This document shows, one piece after another, positions 55,892-64,000 of a stretch of DNA of 64,000 bases (positions are counted from its first letter, which is position 1; each line of letters begins with the position of its first letter). Below the pieces are notes generated by a model. It ran no database searches and was not told the origin of the DNA. It saw nothing but the letters and a program-made list of their open reading frames with translations. Source of the DNA: Actinokineospora inagensis DSM 44258 (lineage in GTDB: Bacteria > Actinomycetota > Actinomycetes > Mycobacteriales > Pseudonocardiaceae); the NCBI RefSeq assembly GCF_000482865.1, contig NZ_AXWW01000028.1, forward strand, positions 1 to 64,000, written 5' to 3'. The translations under genes were made by a program, and so were the position numbers.

Positions 55892-58800
55892 GTGAGAAAT
55901 GCGTTCGCCGCGATGACGATGGTCCACCACCCGACCCCTCTGCTGACCGCTATCGATCCGCTGGCCGAGGCCGCCGCGCGCGGGCTCGCCGTGTTCCGCG
56001 CCGGACCGGAGAGCGCCCCGCGCACCCTGGTCGACGTCCTCCGCTCGACCGCCGCGCGCCACCCGGACGCCGACGCCCTCGACGACGGCACCACCGTGCT
56101 GAGCTACCGCGCGCTGCTGGCCGAGGTCGACGCGCTGGCCGCCACCCTCACCCTGGCCGGGGTCGGCCGGGGCGACCGGGTCGGTGTGCGGGTCCCGTCC
56201 GGCACCGCCGACCTGTACGTGTCGATCCTGGCCACCCTGGTCGCGGGCGCGGCCTACGTGCCGGTCGACTTCGACGACCCGGACGAGCGGGCGGACCTGG
56301 TCTTCGGCGAGGCAAACGCTTGCGCCGTGCTCGGCGGTGGCCGCTCGGTCACCCACCGGAGCAGCCCGGTCGGGCTGCCGGGCACCCCCGGCCTGGAGGA
56401 CGACGCCTGGATCATCTTCACCTCGGGGTCGACCGGCAAGCCGAAGGGCGTGGCGGTCAGCCACCGCAGCGCGGCCGCGTTCGTGGACGCCGAGGCCGAC
56501 CTCTTCCTGGCCGACGAGCCGATCAACCCGGACGACCGGGTGCTGGCGGGCCTGTCGGTCGCCTTCGACGCCTCCTGCGAGGAGATGTGGCTGGCCTGGC
56601 GCAACGGGGCCTGCCTGGTGCCCGCGCCGCGCGCGCTGGTGCGCACCGGGGTCGACCTGGGGCCGTGGCTGGTGGAGAAGGGCATCACCGTCGTGTCCAC
56701 GGTGCCGACGCTGGCCGCGCTGTGGCCTGCCGACGCGCTCGACGACGTCCGGCTGCTGATCTTCGGCGGCGAAGCGTGCCCGCCTGAGCTGGCCGAGCGG
56801 CTGGCCATCGAGGGCCGCGAGGTGTGGAACACCTACGGCCCGACCGAGGCGACCGTGGTGGCCTGCGGCGCCCAGTTGACCGGCGAGGGCCCGGTGCGGA
56901 TCGGGCTGCCGCTGGACGGCTGGGAGCTGGCCGTCGTCGACGAGGCGGGCGAGCTGGTGCCGATGGGCGAGGTCGGGCAACTGGTGATCGGCGGCGCCGG
57001 TCTGGCCAGGTACCTCGATCCGGTGAAGGACGCCGAGAAGTTCGCGCCGCTGCCCGCGCTGTCGTGGGACCGCGCGTACCGCAGCGGCGACATGGTCAAG
57101 GCGGAGTCGGCGGGGCTGCTGTTCCTGGGCCGGGCGGACGAGCAGATCAAGCTCGGCGGTCGGCGTATCGAGCTGGGTGAGGTCGACGCGGCGCTGCAGT
57201 CCCTGCCGTACGTGGCAGGCGCGGCTGCCGCCGTTCGCACTACCTCGGCCGGTAACCAGCTCCTGGTCGGTTATGTCGTCGTCTCCGACGGCTTCGACGC
57301 GGATGTCGCTATCGAGCGGTTGCGCGCTGAGCTGCCCGCGGCGCTGGTCCCGCTGATCGCCGTAGTGGACACGCTGCCCACGCGGACCTCCGGCAAGGTG
57401 GACCGCAACGCGCTGCCGTGGCCGCTGGACCTGGACACCTCCGACGTCGACACGGCGGCCCTGACCGATACCCAGCGCTGGCTCGCCGAGCTGTGGCGGG
57501 ACCTGCTCGGGGTGTCGGTGAGCAGTCCGAAGGCCGACTTCTTCGCCAACGGCGGCGGCAGCCTGTCCGCCGCGCAACTGGTGTCCAAGATCCGCGAGAA
57601 GCACCCCAGCATCGCGGTCGCCGACCTCTACCAGAGCCCGACGCTGGGCAAGCTCGCCGACCACATCGACGCGGCCGCGTCCAGCACGCAGAGCGACCGG
57701 GTAGTGCTACCGGTGCCGCGTCGCGCCCAGGTCATCCAGGCCCTCTTGACGCTGCCGATGTTGACGGTCGTGGGTGCCCGGTGGGTCGTGGCTCTTGCCG
57801 CGTTGAACAACCTGGTCGCCCTGCCGTGGGCACCGAAGGTGTCGTGGTGGCTCGTGTTCGCGGGCTGGTTGGTGTTCATGAGCCCGTGGGGGCGTATGGC
57901 GCTGGCTGCCGTGACCGCGCGCCTGCTGCTGCGAGGGGTCGAACCAGGCTCTTACCCGCGCGGCGGGAGTGTCCACCTACGGCTGTGGGCCGCGGAGCGG
58001 CTGGTCGAGCTGACCGGTGCGGCCGGTCTGCAAGGTGCGCCGTGGATGACGCACTACGCGCGGGTGCTCGGCGCGAAGATCGGCGACGGTGTCGACCTGC
58101 ACTCGCTGCCCCCGGTCACCGGCATGCTCCGGCTGGGCCGCGGCGCGGCGATCGAGCCCGAGGTCGACCTGTCCGGCCACTGGCTCGACGGCGACGTCCT
58201 GCACATCGGGTCGGTCCGGGTCGACGCGAACGCCACGGTCGGCGCGCGCAGCACGCTGTTCCCGGGTGCCCGGGTCGGCAAGCGCGCCGAGGTCGCGCCG
58301 GGTTCCGGGGTGATGGGCGCGGTTCCCGCCGGTCAGCGCTGGTCGGGCTCACCGGCCGCGCGCACCGGCAAGGCGAGCGCGAAGGGCGTGCGTCCGGAGC
58401 GCCGTCGGCGTTGGGTGGGCATCTATGCGCTGTCGTCGTTCGTGCTGAGTGTGCTGCCCGTCGCGGCAGCGGTACCGGCACTGTTTGTGCTGACGGCGTT
58501 CCTGGACGGCACGACCACCTTGAGCGGTGCCACCACCAAGGCCCTGGTCGCGGTTCCGGTTGTCACGCTGACCTGGATGGCCTCTTACGCGCTGTTGATC
58601 CTCGTGCTGGTGCGGTCGCTGTCGATCGGTATGCGTGCCGGTAAGCACGCGGTGCACAGCCGGGTCGCGTGGCAGGCCTGGGCGACGGAGCGGCTGATGG
58701 GCCTTGCCCGGTCCGGTCTGTTCCCGATGTACGCCAGCCTGTTCACCCCGGTGTGGCTGCGCGCCTTGGGGATGAAGGTCGGTAGGCGCGTCGAGGCGTC

Positions 58801-59785
58801 AACGGTGTTGGCGCTACCGAGCATGACCACCGTTGGCGACGGCGCGTTCTTGGCCGACGACACGATGATCGGCTCTTACGAGCTCGGCGGCGGTTGGATG
58901 CGCATCGGTGCCGCCAGCATCGGTAAGCGGGCATTCCTGGGCAACTCCGGTATGACCGCGCCCGGTAGGGCTGTCCCGAAGCGTGGCTTGGTCGGCGTTC
59001 TGTCGTCTACGCCCAAGAAGGCCAAGGCCGGTTCTTCGTACCTCGGCATGCCGCCGATGAAGCTTCCGCGCACTGTTGAGGCTGCCGACGAGAGCACCAC
59101 GTTCGACCCGCCGCGGCGTCTTGTGGTCGCCCGCGCGGTGGTCGAGGTGTGCCGTGTCATCCCGGTGATGGCGTCCGCCGCGTTGGCCGTTCTGGTCGCC
59201 GCGAGCCTGACCTACGCCGGGTTCTGGCTGGGCTTGGCGATCAGCGGGCTACTGCTGTTCGGCGCCGGTGTGACCGCGTGCGCGGTGGCCGTCCTGGCCA
59301 AGTGGACCCTGGTCGGGCGGTTCGGCACCGTGGACCACCCGCTGTGGAGTTCGTTCGTGTGGCGCAACGAGCTGGCGGACACGTTCGTCGAGATGCTCGC
59401 GGTGCCGTGGTTCGCGACCTGGGCGCACGGGTCGCCGCTGCTGTCGGTGTGGCTGCGCGGGTTGGGCGCCAAGATCGGCCGGGGCGCCTGGGTGGAGACC
59501 TACTGGCTGCCCGAGGCCGACCTGGTTCACGTCGGCCACGGCGCCACGGTCAGCCGCGGCTGCGTGCTGCAGACCCACCTGTTCCACGACCGGATCATGA
59601 GCATGGCCCCGGTGACCGTCGGCGACGGCGGCACGCTCGGTCCGCACGGCATCGTGCTGCCCGGCGCGACCATCGGCGAGCGCACCACCGTCGGCCCGGC
59701 GTCGCTGGTCATGCGTGGCGAGTCCGTCCCGGACGGCAGCCGCTGGCTGGGCAACCCGATCTCGGCGTGGCCGAGCAAGCGCTGA
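55892..59785 (+). CDS. Pls/PosA-type single-module poly-amino-acid synthetase
   Basis: A 1297-residue NRPS-like protein. Residues ~45-515 are an adenylation domain (FTSGSTGKPKG near 174; YGPTEATVV; YRSGDMV; SGKVDRNALP), ~525-600 a peptidyl-carrier domain with pantetheine Ser in FFANGGGSLSAA. Then come three pairs of membrane helices (~620-680, ~845-915, ~1075-1135), each followed by a left-handed beta-helix-like acetyltransferase-type block (GAKIGDGV.., GMKVGRRV.., GAKIGRGA..). This A-T-(TM2-LbH)x3 layout, without thioesterase or condensation domain, is that of epsilon-poly-L-lysine synthetase. Starts at GTG 55892 or ATG 55913/55919. Hand-read specificity residues suggest a basic amino acid. 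Confidence 0.93.
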   Translation: MRNAFAAMTMVHHPTPLLTAIDPLAEAAARGLAVFRAGPESAPRTLVDVLRSTAARHPDADALDDGTTVLSYRALLAEVDALAATLTLAGVGRGDRVGVRVPSGTADLYVSILATLVAGAAYVPVDFDDPDERADLVFGEANACAVLGGGRSVTHRSSPVGLPGTPGLEDDAWIIFTSGSTGKPKGVAVSHRSAAAFVDAEADLFLADEPINPDDRVLAGLSVAFDASCEEMWLAWRNGACLVPAPRALVRTGVDLGPWLVEKGITVVSTVPTLAALWPADALDDVRLLIFGGEACPPELAERLAIEGREVWNTYGPTEATVVACGAQLTGEGPVRIGLPLDGWELAVVDEAGELVPMGEVGQLVIGGAGLARYLDPVKDAEKFAPLPALSWDRAYRSGDMVKAESAGLLFLGRADEQIKLGGRRIELGEVDAALQSLPYVAGAAAAVRTTSAGNQLLVGYVVVSDGFDADVAIERLRAELPAALVPLIAVVDTLPTRTSGKVDRNALPWPLDLDTSDVDTAALTDTQRWLAELWRDLLGVSVSSPKADFFANGGGSLSAAQLVSKIREKHPSIAVADLYQSPTLGKLADHIDAAASSTQSDRVVLPVPRRAQVIQALLTLPMLTVVGARWVVALAALNNLVALPWAPKVSWWLVFAGWLVFMSPWGRMALAAVTARLLLRGVEPGSYPRGGSVHLRLWAAERLVELTGAAGLQGAPWMTHYARVLGAKIGDGVDLHSLPPVTGMLRLGRGAAIEPEVDLSGHWLDGDVLHIGSVRVDANATVGARSTLFPGARVGKRAEVAPGSGVMGAVPAGQRWSGSPAARTGKASAKGVRPERRRRWVGIYALSSFVLSVLPVAAAVPALFVLTAFLDGTTTLSGATTKALVAVPVVTLTWMASYALLILVLVRSLSIGMRAGKHAVHSRVAWQAWATERLMGLARSGLFPMYASLFTPVWLRALGMKVGRRVEASTVLALPSMTTVGDGAFLADDTMIGSYELGGGWMRIGAASIGKRAFLGNSGMTAPGRAVPKRGLVGVLSSTPKKAKAGSSYLGMPPMKLPRTVEAADESTTFDPPRRLVVARAVVEVCRVIPVMASAALAVLVAASLTYAGFWLGLAISGLLLFGAGVTACAVAVLAKWTLVGRFGTVDHPLWSSFVWRNELADTFVEMLAVPWFATWAHGSPLLSVWLRGLGAKIGRGAWVETYWLPEADLVHVGHGATVSRGCVLQTHLFHDRIMSMAPVTVGDGGTLGPHGIVLPGATIGERTTVGPASLVMRGESVPDGSRWLGNPISAWPSKR

Positions 59786-59817
59786 CGCGCCCGGGTGTCG
59801 TCATGTTGAATAGCGGT

Positions 59818-61179
59818 ATGAGCGCCAAGGCTGACCCGGCACGCGCCGGGCAGCCCGGCGCGAGTACGTCCCTGGACGCTTACCTGCCCAACCACGGCAA
59901 CGGCGGCTACCGGGTCCAGCACTACGACCTCGACCTGATCTACCGCGTCGGGCCGGGCAGGCTTGAGGGCCACGCCCGCGTCACCGCAGTGGCGACCCAG
60001 GCGTTGTCGCGGTTCACGCTGGATTTCGCCGGTCTGCGGCCGACGAAGGTAACCGTGAACGGTAAGGCCGTCCGGCATGTGCAGCGCGGTAAGAAGCTGC
60101 ACATCACGCCGCCGCGCGCCTTATCGGACGGCGGTATGTTCGTCGTCGACGTCCGCTACGTGGGCTCACCCGCGCCGGTAAGCAGTCACTGGGGCGAGAT
60201 CGGGTGGGACTACCTGGAGGACGGGGTGATCGTCGCCAGCCAGCCGATCGGCGCACCGTCCTGGTTCCCGTGCAACGACCACCCCAGCGACAAGGCGACC
60301 TACCGGATCGCGGTGACGACGGCTTCGCCCTACCAGGTCGTGGCGACGGGCGTGCTCGAGTCGAAGCAGTCGTCGGCCAGCACGACGACGTGGGACTTCC
60401 GGCTCTCGCAGCCGACCCCGACCTACCTGGTGAGTGTCCAAATCGGACGGTACGCGGAGCTGTCCTACGGGACGGTGCCGATGATGCACGCGGCGGTGCC
60501 CGCGCGGCTCACCGGGATGTTCGAGCACGACTTCGGGCGGCAGCCGCGGATGCTCGACGAGTTCTCGCGGATGTTCGGGCCGTACCCGTTCGAGCAGTAC
60601 GGCGTGGTGGTGGTGGACGCCGAGCTGGACGCGCCGATCGAGGCGCAGTCGTTGTCCGTGTTCGGCAGCAACCACGTGGACGGGCGGCGCGGGAGTGAGC
60701 GGTTGGTGGCGCACGAGCTCGCGCACCAGTGGTTCGGCAACAGCCTGACAGTGGCGCAGTGGCGGCACATCTGGCTGAACGAGGGGTTCGCGAACTACGC
60801 CGAGTGGTTGTGGTCGGAGGTCTCCGGGGGTGCCGCCGCGGAGGTGCACGCGCACCGGGCGTGGCGGGAACTCGCCGAGCGGCCGCAGGACATGCGGCTG
60901 GCCGATCCCGGGACGCGGTACCTGTTCGACGACCGGGTGTACCTGCGGGGCGCGGTCACGCTGCACGCCCTGCGGCTGCGCCTCGGTGACGACGCCTTCT
61001 TCGCCCTGCTCAAGGTCTGGACTTCGGCGCACCGGCACGGCGTGGTCACCACGGACGACTTCACCACGCTCGCGCAGCGGCACACGCCGTGGCCGCTGAC
61101 CGATCTGTTCGCCCGGTGGCTGCACTCGCCGGTCCTGCCGGAGTTCCCACGCCGAACGCCTGGCGCGGACCGGGAGTAG
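59818..61179 (+). CDS. M1-family metallopeptidase
   Basis: A 453-residue zinc aminopeptidase-like protein of the shorter M1 group. Zinc ligands are H299 and H303 in HELAHQWFG and E322 in WLNEGFANY (HExxH-x18-E). The usual GxMEN is replaced by PIEAQSLSVFG, as in leukotriene A4 hydrolase-like bacterial members. No signal peptide is seen. ATG 59803 is an alternative start. It begins 33 bp after the synthetase stop in the same direction, so it is probably cotranscribed and could cleave or trim the product. Terminator overlaps its end. Confidence 0.92.
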   Translation: MSAKADPARAGQPGASTSLDAYLPNHGNGGYRVQHYDLDLIYRVGPGRLEGHARVTAVATQALSRFTLDFAGLRPTKVTVNGKAVRHVQRGKKLHITPPRALSDGGMFVVDVRYVGSPAPVSSHWGEIGWDYLEDGVIVASQPIGAPSWFPCNDHPSDKATYRIAVTTASPYQVVATGVLESKQSSASTTTWDFRLSQPTPTYLVSVQIGRYAELSYGTVPMMHAAVPARLTGMFEHDFGRQPRMLDEFSRMFGPYPFEQYGVVVVDAELDAPIEAQSLSVFGSNHVDGRRGSERLVAHELAHQWFGNSLTVAQWRHIWLNEGFANYAEWLWSEVSGGAAAEVHAHRAWRELAERPQDMRLADPGTRYLFDDRVYLRGAVTLHALRLRLGDDAFFALLKVWTSAHRHGVVTTDDFTTLAQRHTPWPLTDLFARWLHSPVLPEFPRRTPGADRE

Positions 61180-61196
61180 GAGGGGTCCGCGCCAGG
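61159..61196. terminator. Terminator hairpin overlapping the peptidase stop
   Basis: A perfect 13-bp stem CCTGGCGCGGACC / GGTCCGCGCCAGG whose 12-base loop contains the TAG stop codon, so termination begins inside the gene end. Confidence 0.75.
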
Positions 61197-61547
61197 TGCG
61201 CCCCCGCGGCGCGCGCGGCCTGCTGGGGCCTGGGCGCGGCGGCGCCGGAATCGGCGTTCGGGAAACCACGCGAGGCCGCCTCGCGGGAGAACCCGCGAGA
61301 GAACCGGAGTGGCCCGAGACCAGGCCGCGGCACGACCGGACCACGGCGCCGCCACGCGCCCCGATCCGGCGAACCGCCCACGCGTCCATGGACTCCGGCG
61401 CGGTTTCCCACCACCATGGTGCACTCCACGCCCGGTCGAGCGCGACCGATTTTCCAGCGGTGCCAACGGAGATCGGGCGACCGGGCGTTCGCCCACCGCG
61501 AACACGACTACTGGATCATGGATCCGACCGTCGACTGTGGACGGTAG
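61197..61547. other. 351-bp gap with no gene seen
   Basis: Only a small CTCGCGGG-AGAA-CCCGCGAG hairpin (61280-61299) stands out. It lies between the convergent peptidase and coxD genes and may be a second terminator. No open frame here has gene-like features. Confidence 0.5.
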
Positions 61548-62390
61548 TCAGCCCGCGAGGAGCGCGTCCAGCCCTGCGGCCACGACGCGGTCGATGTCCT
61601 CGCGGTACTTGAGAACAGCGCCGAGGGTGCGGGCGGCGGTGGCGGCGTCGAGTTCGTCCCGGTGGAGGGCGGTGAGGGCGGCGGCCCAGTCAAGCGTCTC
61701 GGCGACTCCCGGAGGCTTGAGGAGGTCTTGGCCGCGGAGGCGACGGACGGCGTTGACGATCTGGGCGGCAAGGCGGTCGGGCAGACCGGGGTGGCGCAAG
61801 CGCAGGATGGCCAACTCGCGGGCGAGGGTGGGGTGGTCCAGCCAGTGGTACAGGCAGCGGCGCTTGAGGGCGTCGTGGACTTCCCGGGTGCGGTTGGAGG
61901 TCAACACGACCAGGGGTGGCTCCACGGCGCGGATTTCGCCCAGTTCGGGAATCGTGACGGCGGCCTCGCCGAGGATCTCCAAGAGGAACGCCTCGAACTC
62001 GTCATCGGCGCGGTCGATCTCGTCGACCAGCAGCACGCACGGGGTTTCGAGAGCACGAAGCAGGGGACGGGCCAAGAGGAACCGACGCGTATAGAGGGAT
62101 TCGACGGCTGAGCCCGCGCGTAGTTCCAAGAGCTGCCGGGGGAAGTCCCACTCGTAGAGGGCTTGAGTGGCGTCGATGCCCTCGTAGCACTGGAGGCGGA
62201 TCAGGTCCAGGTTCAACGATGACGCCAAGGCCGCGGCAAGGGCGGTTTTACCGGTGCCGGGTTCACCCTCGCAGAAGAGGGGACGGCGGAGGTTGACCGC
62301 GAGGTACGCGGCGGTCGCGAGGCCCTCGTCGGCGAGGTAGCCGACGGCCGCAAGAGCCGCGGCCATCTCCTCCGGGGTCCGGACAGGCAT
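61548..62390 (-). CDS. coxD: MoxR-family AAA+ ATPase (CoxD-like)
   Basis: A 280-residue AAA+ ATPase: Walker A GEPGTGKT (residues 42-49), Walker B LLVDEIDRAD, sensor 1 TSNRTRE, arginine finger region LKRRCLYHW. It is closest to the CoxD branch of MoxR ATPases, which cooperate with CoxE in maturing the Mo/S/Cu or Mo centre of CoxL-type enzymes. It is separated from coxE by the padR-pls-peptidase block, yet has the same orientation as the cox operon. ATG 62390 or GTG 62399. Confidence 0.9.
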   Translation of the reverse strand: MPVRTPEEMAAALAAVGYLADEGLATAAYLAVNLRRPLFCEGEPGTGKTALAAALASSLNLDLIRLQCYEGIDATQALYEWDFPRQLLELRAGSAVESLYTRRFLLARPLLRALETPCVLLVDEIDRADDEFEAFLLEILGEAAVTIPELGEIRAVEPPLVVLTSNRTREVHDALKRRCLYHWLDHPTLARELAILRLRHPGLPDRLAAQIVNAVRRLRGQDLLKPPGVAETLDWAAALTALHRDELDAATAARTLGAVLKYREDIDRVVAAGLDALLAG

Positions 62391-62486
62391 ACGGGTCACC
62401 CTAACCCGACCCCCGAAACGACCCCTAGTCCAGAACCCGGGTCGTTCCCCGATGGCAGGACGCGTGCCGCGGTCCACTCTTGAGGC

Positions 62487-62708
62487 ATGACGAACAACGT
62501 GTTCACCGAGGCCCAGACCACGGTCCGCAAGTTCCGCCGCAGTCGGTCCGACCGCATGGTCGCCGGTGTGTGTGGTGGCATCGCGAAGACGCTGAACATT
62601 GATCCGCCGTTGGTGCGCATCGGGCTGGTCGCAGCGACGCTGCTGGGGTTCGGCACTGGGGCGATCATCTACGGCGCGTGCTGGATCCTGCTGCCCGAGG
62701 AGGACTAA
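62487..62708 (+). CDS. PspC-domain membrane protein
   Basis: A 73-residue protein, essentially a single PspC domain (RSRSDRMVAGVCGGIAKTLN, then a membrane helix, ending WILLPEED). PspC proteins are linked to envelope stress sensing. No other phage-shock genes are beside it, so it is probably a stand-alone member. Confidence 0.9.
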   Translation: MTNNVFTEAQTTVRKFRRSRSDRMVAGVCGGIAKTLNIDPPLVRIGLVAATLLGFGTGAIIYGACWILLPEED

Positions 62709-62730
62709 CCGGGGTCGGTAGGGTCGGCGG

Positions 62731-63045
62731 GTGGCCGAGCAGCACGTGGTTAAGCAGCGGAGCGGGGCAGCGCGGATCGTCGTGCTGATCGCGGCGGCGG
62801 TGGTGTTCCTCGCCGGTGGGGTGGTCTGCTTCCTCGTCCTGTTGTTCGGCCCGGTGCTGGGCCACGGGAGTCCGATCGCGGCGGCGGCCGCTTACACGGG
62901 GGTGAGCGCGGTCGCCGCGGGGGTGGCGGTGGCCGTGGCGGTCCGGTCGGCGACGACCGGGCGGGTGGTGCTGTGGGGGTGCGGGACGCTGCTGGTGGGG
63001 ACCTTGGCGGCGGCCGGGGCGATGGTGTTGCTGCTCACCGGGTGA
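62731..63045 (+). CDS. Three-helix membrane protein of unknown function
   Basis: A 104-residue very hydrophobic protein with about three membrane helices (~15-38, ~45-68, ~78-102). GTG start 22 bp after the pspC stop, so the two are likely cotranscribed. No family recognised. Confidence 0.65.
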   Translation: MAEQHVVKQRSGAARIVVLIAAAVVFLAGGVVCFLVLLFGPVLGHGSPIAAAAAYTGVSAVAAGVAVAVAVRSATTGRVVLWGCGTLLVGTLAAAGAMVLLLTG

Positions 63046-63078
63046 GGATGACCGGATCGTGCCACGTCTCAAAACTGC

Positions 63079-63118
63079 CAAGAGCCGGTGGTATCCAACC
63101 CGGGGGACGCGGCTCTTG
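63079..63118. terminator. Hairpin after the membrane protein gene
   Basis: CAAGAGCCG and CGGCTCTTG form a perfect 9-bp stem with a 22-base loop, 34 bases after the stop at 63045. Confidence 0.5.
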
Positions 63119-63129
63119 TAAGGGTGTCT

Positions 63130-63143
63130 GAGTAGAACTACTC
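63130..63143. promoter_or_regulatory. Perfect palindrome GAGTAGAACTACTC
   Basis: A 14-bp perfect dyad in the 366-bp gap between the membrane protein and the inhibitor gene. Position suits an operator for the following gene, but the regulator is unknown. Confidence 0.35.
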
Positions 63144-63411
63144 GCCCCCGGAGCCAGCCATGAGCGACCAGTCGACCACGCGGGAGTGCCCGCGGCGACC
63201 GGTGGCGACGGGGTCGGATCAGACGGCGGCGCCGCCGGTCACCGGTGGGGTTGACCGGCGAGGACATGGCTGCACCGGCCTGCTCGGCCTGCCTGGTCCA
63301 GGCGACCGGGTGTCGGTGTGAGCCCGCGGACGACCGACGGCCGGACGGGTGCAGGGGACCTGTCCGGCCGTCGGGGCGTGTGCGGCGCGGAGCGCGGAGA
63401 AGGAGCACGAC

Positions 63412-63729
63412 GTGGGGTTGGTGCGGCTGTCAGTGCAGGACGCCGAGCGGCCAACCGAGTTGCGCCGGGGGGATACCGTCGAGTTGCGGCTCCCGGAGTC
63501 CGCGACCACCGGGTACCGGTGGCGTTGGTGGTTGCCGGAGGCGCTGCGCCTGATCGCCGACGAGCACGTCCCGGCGACGGTCGGCGCGGGTGCCCCGGGC
63601 TCGGCAGGCGAGCGGCGACTGGCCTTCGACGTCACCGCGACCGGTCAGCACGAACTCCGGGCCGAACTGGCGAGACCGTGGGAAGGGCAGGCGCGGCAGG
63701 CCCTGACGTTCGTCCTGTACGCGCGTTAG
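63412..63729 (+). CDS. Chagasin-like (I42) protease inhibitor family protein
   Basis: A 105-residue beta-sandwich-like protein. The GTG at 63412 follows AGAAGGAG. The loop LPESATTGYRWRWWLPE has the TTGYxW signature of I42 inhibitors of cysteine proteases, and the C-terminal FDVTATGQHELRAELARPWEG resembles the RPW loop of chagasin. No signal peptide is visible from this start, unlike most bacterial members. Target protease unknown. Confidence 0.7.
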   Translation: MGLVRLSVQDAERPTELRRGDTVELRLPESATTGYRWRWWLPEALRLIADEHVPATVGAGAPGSAGERRLAFDVTATGQHELRAELARPWEGQARQALTFVLYAR

Positions 63730-63863
63730 CGACACTGATGGAGTACAGCTTCACCCGAAAGAGTGAGCAAGGATGGGTGCGGACGCACCAACCTGCCACG
63801 GGACGATGTAGCCAGTGCCACCAGGACGCACAACCCCGGCAGACGGAGAATGGGGTGGGAGCG

Positions 63864-64000
63864 GTGACCGAGCAGCTCCACACGAGGACGAACCCGCCGT
63901 GGGACGGCCTCGAGGGGACCGAGCGCCACGCGGCGTGCGTGCTCGCGGCGCGGGACGGGCACCCGGGTGCGCTCGACACCCTGGTCGCCGAGCTGACCCC
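63864..64000 (+). CDS. RNA polymerase sigma-70 family (ECF) factor, N-terminus only
   Basis: The last 137 bases encode a GTG-started protein running off the window. After ~20 polar residues it reads ACVLAARDGHPGALDTLVAE, typical of the start of sigma region 2 in ECF factors. A GGTGGGAG ribosome site precedes it. Too little is present to assign a group. Confidence 0.6.
   Translation, partial: MTEQLHTRTNPPWDGLEGTERHAACVLAARDGHPGALDTLVAELT

Noticed and set aside
63160-63321. Small open frame starting ATGAGCGACCAG before the inhibitor gene
   Set aside because: No ribosome site, no family resemblance and weak codon bias; kept as unassigned DNA.

Overview
The window is very GC-rich actinobacterial DNA with dense coding, many GTG starts, 4-bp start/stop overlaps and few RNA features. 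Gene content and order point to the Pseudonocardiaceae (Actinokineospora/Saccharothrix/Amycolatopsis-like). This placement is inferred from gene content, not from a marker gene. From memory, much of positions 0.4-44 kb parallels the Mycobacterium tuberculosis Rv0861c-Rv0883c neighbourhood in shuffled form: XPB helicase, helicase-associated protein, Rv0863-like, moaC/mog/moaE, rpfA, moaD, moaA, YccF, cspB, DUF2771, the Rv0876c-like transporter, DUF3027, MarR, TrmH and DUF2537.

Layout. 0-0.3 kb: end of an IS5-type transposase. 0.4-8.6 kb: DUF2537, TrmH methyltransferase, GCS2 ligase, superoxide dismutase, MarR-MFS operon, acetyltransferase, FAD monooxygenase. 8.7-17.9 kb: DUF2530, a sacsin/Hsp90-like ATPase coupled to DUF3027, glutaminyl cyclase-like lipoprotein, a transporter with an Arg/Asp-rich tail, DUF2771, cold-shock protein, YccF. 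18-28 kb: acyl-CoA ligase, two HAD phosphatases, a phosphoesterase, then molybdenum cofactor genes (HTH-Mop, moaA, moaD, a mogA-moaE fusion, moaC) wrapped around an rpfA-type resuscitation factor with a CRP-like site and a long structured leader. 28-36 kb: helicase-associated protein, an Rv0863-like protein and a complete conservon (cvnABCD). 37-44 kb: NitT/TauT-type ABC transporter, two LppU-like membrane proteins, XPB helicase. 44-48 kb: serine hydrolase, menC, a frameshifted capA, a PRPP synthetase.

48-62.4 kb holds two linked systems. One is a CoxL form II molybdenum hydroxylase cluster (coxG, M, L, S, xdhC, coxE, and a MoxR ATPase coxD). The other sits between coxE and coxD: a PadR regulator, a 1297-residue Pls-type single-module synthetase (adenylation, carrier, six membrane segments, three left-handed beta-helix-like blocks) and an M1 metallopeptidase. 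The synthetase architecture matches epsilon-poly-lysine synthetases. Its hand-read specificity residues suggest a basic amino acid. It is the best candidate here for an undescribed natural-product system. The window ends with PspC, a small membrane protein, a chagasin-like inhibitor and the start of a sigma factor.

The same window supplies molybdenum cofactor genes and a molybdenum enzyme that would use them. Several intergenic repeats occur in pairs: a GC-rich two-hairpin element followed by a DnaA-box-like sequence, a promoter-like element next to TGTGGA motifs, and a 56-bp sequence. An excellent iron box lies, oddly, between two convergent genes.
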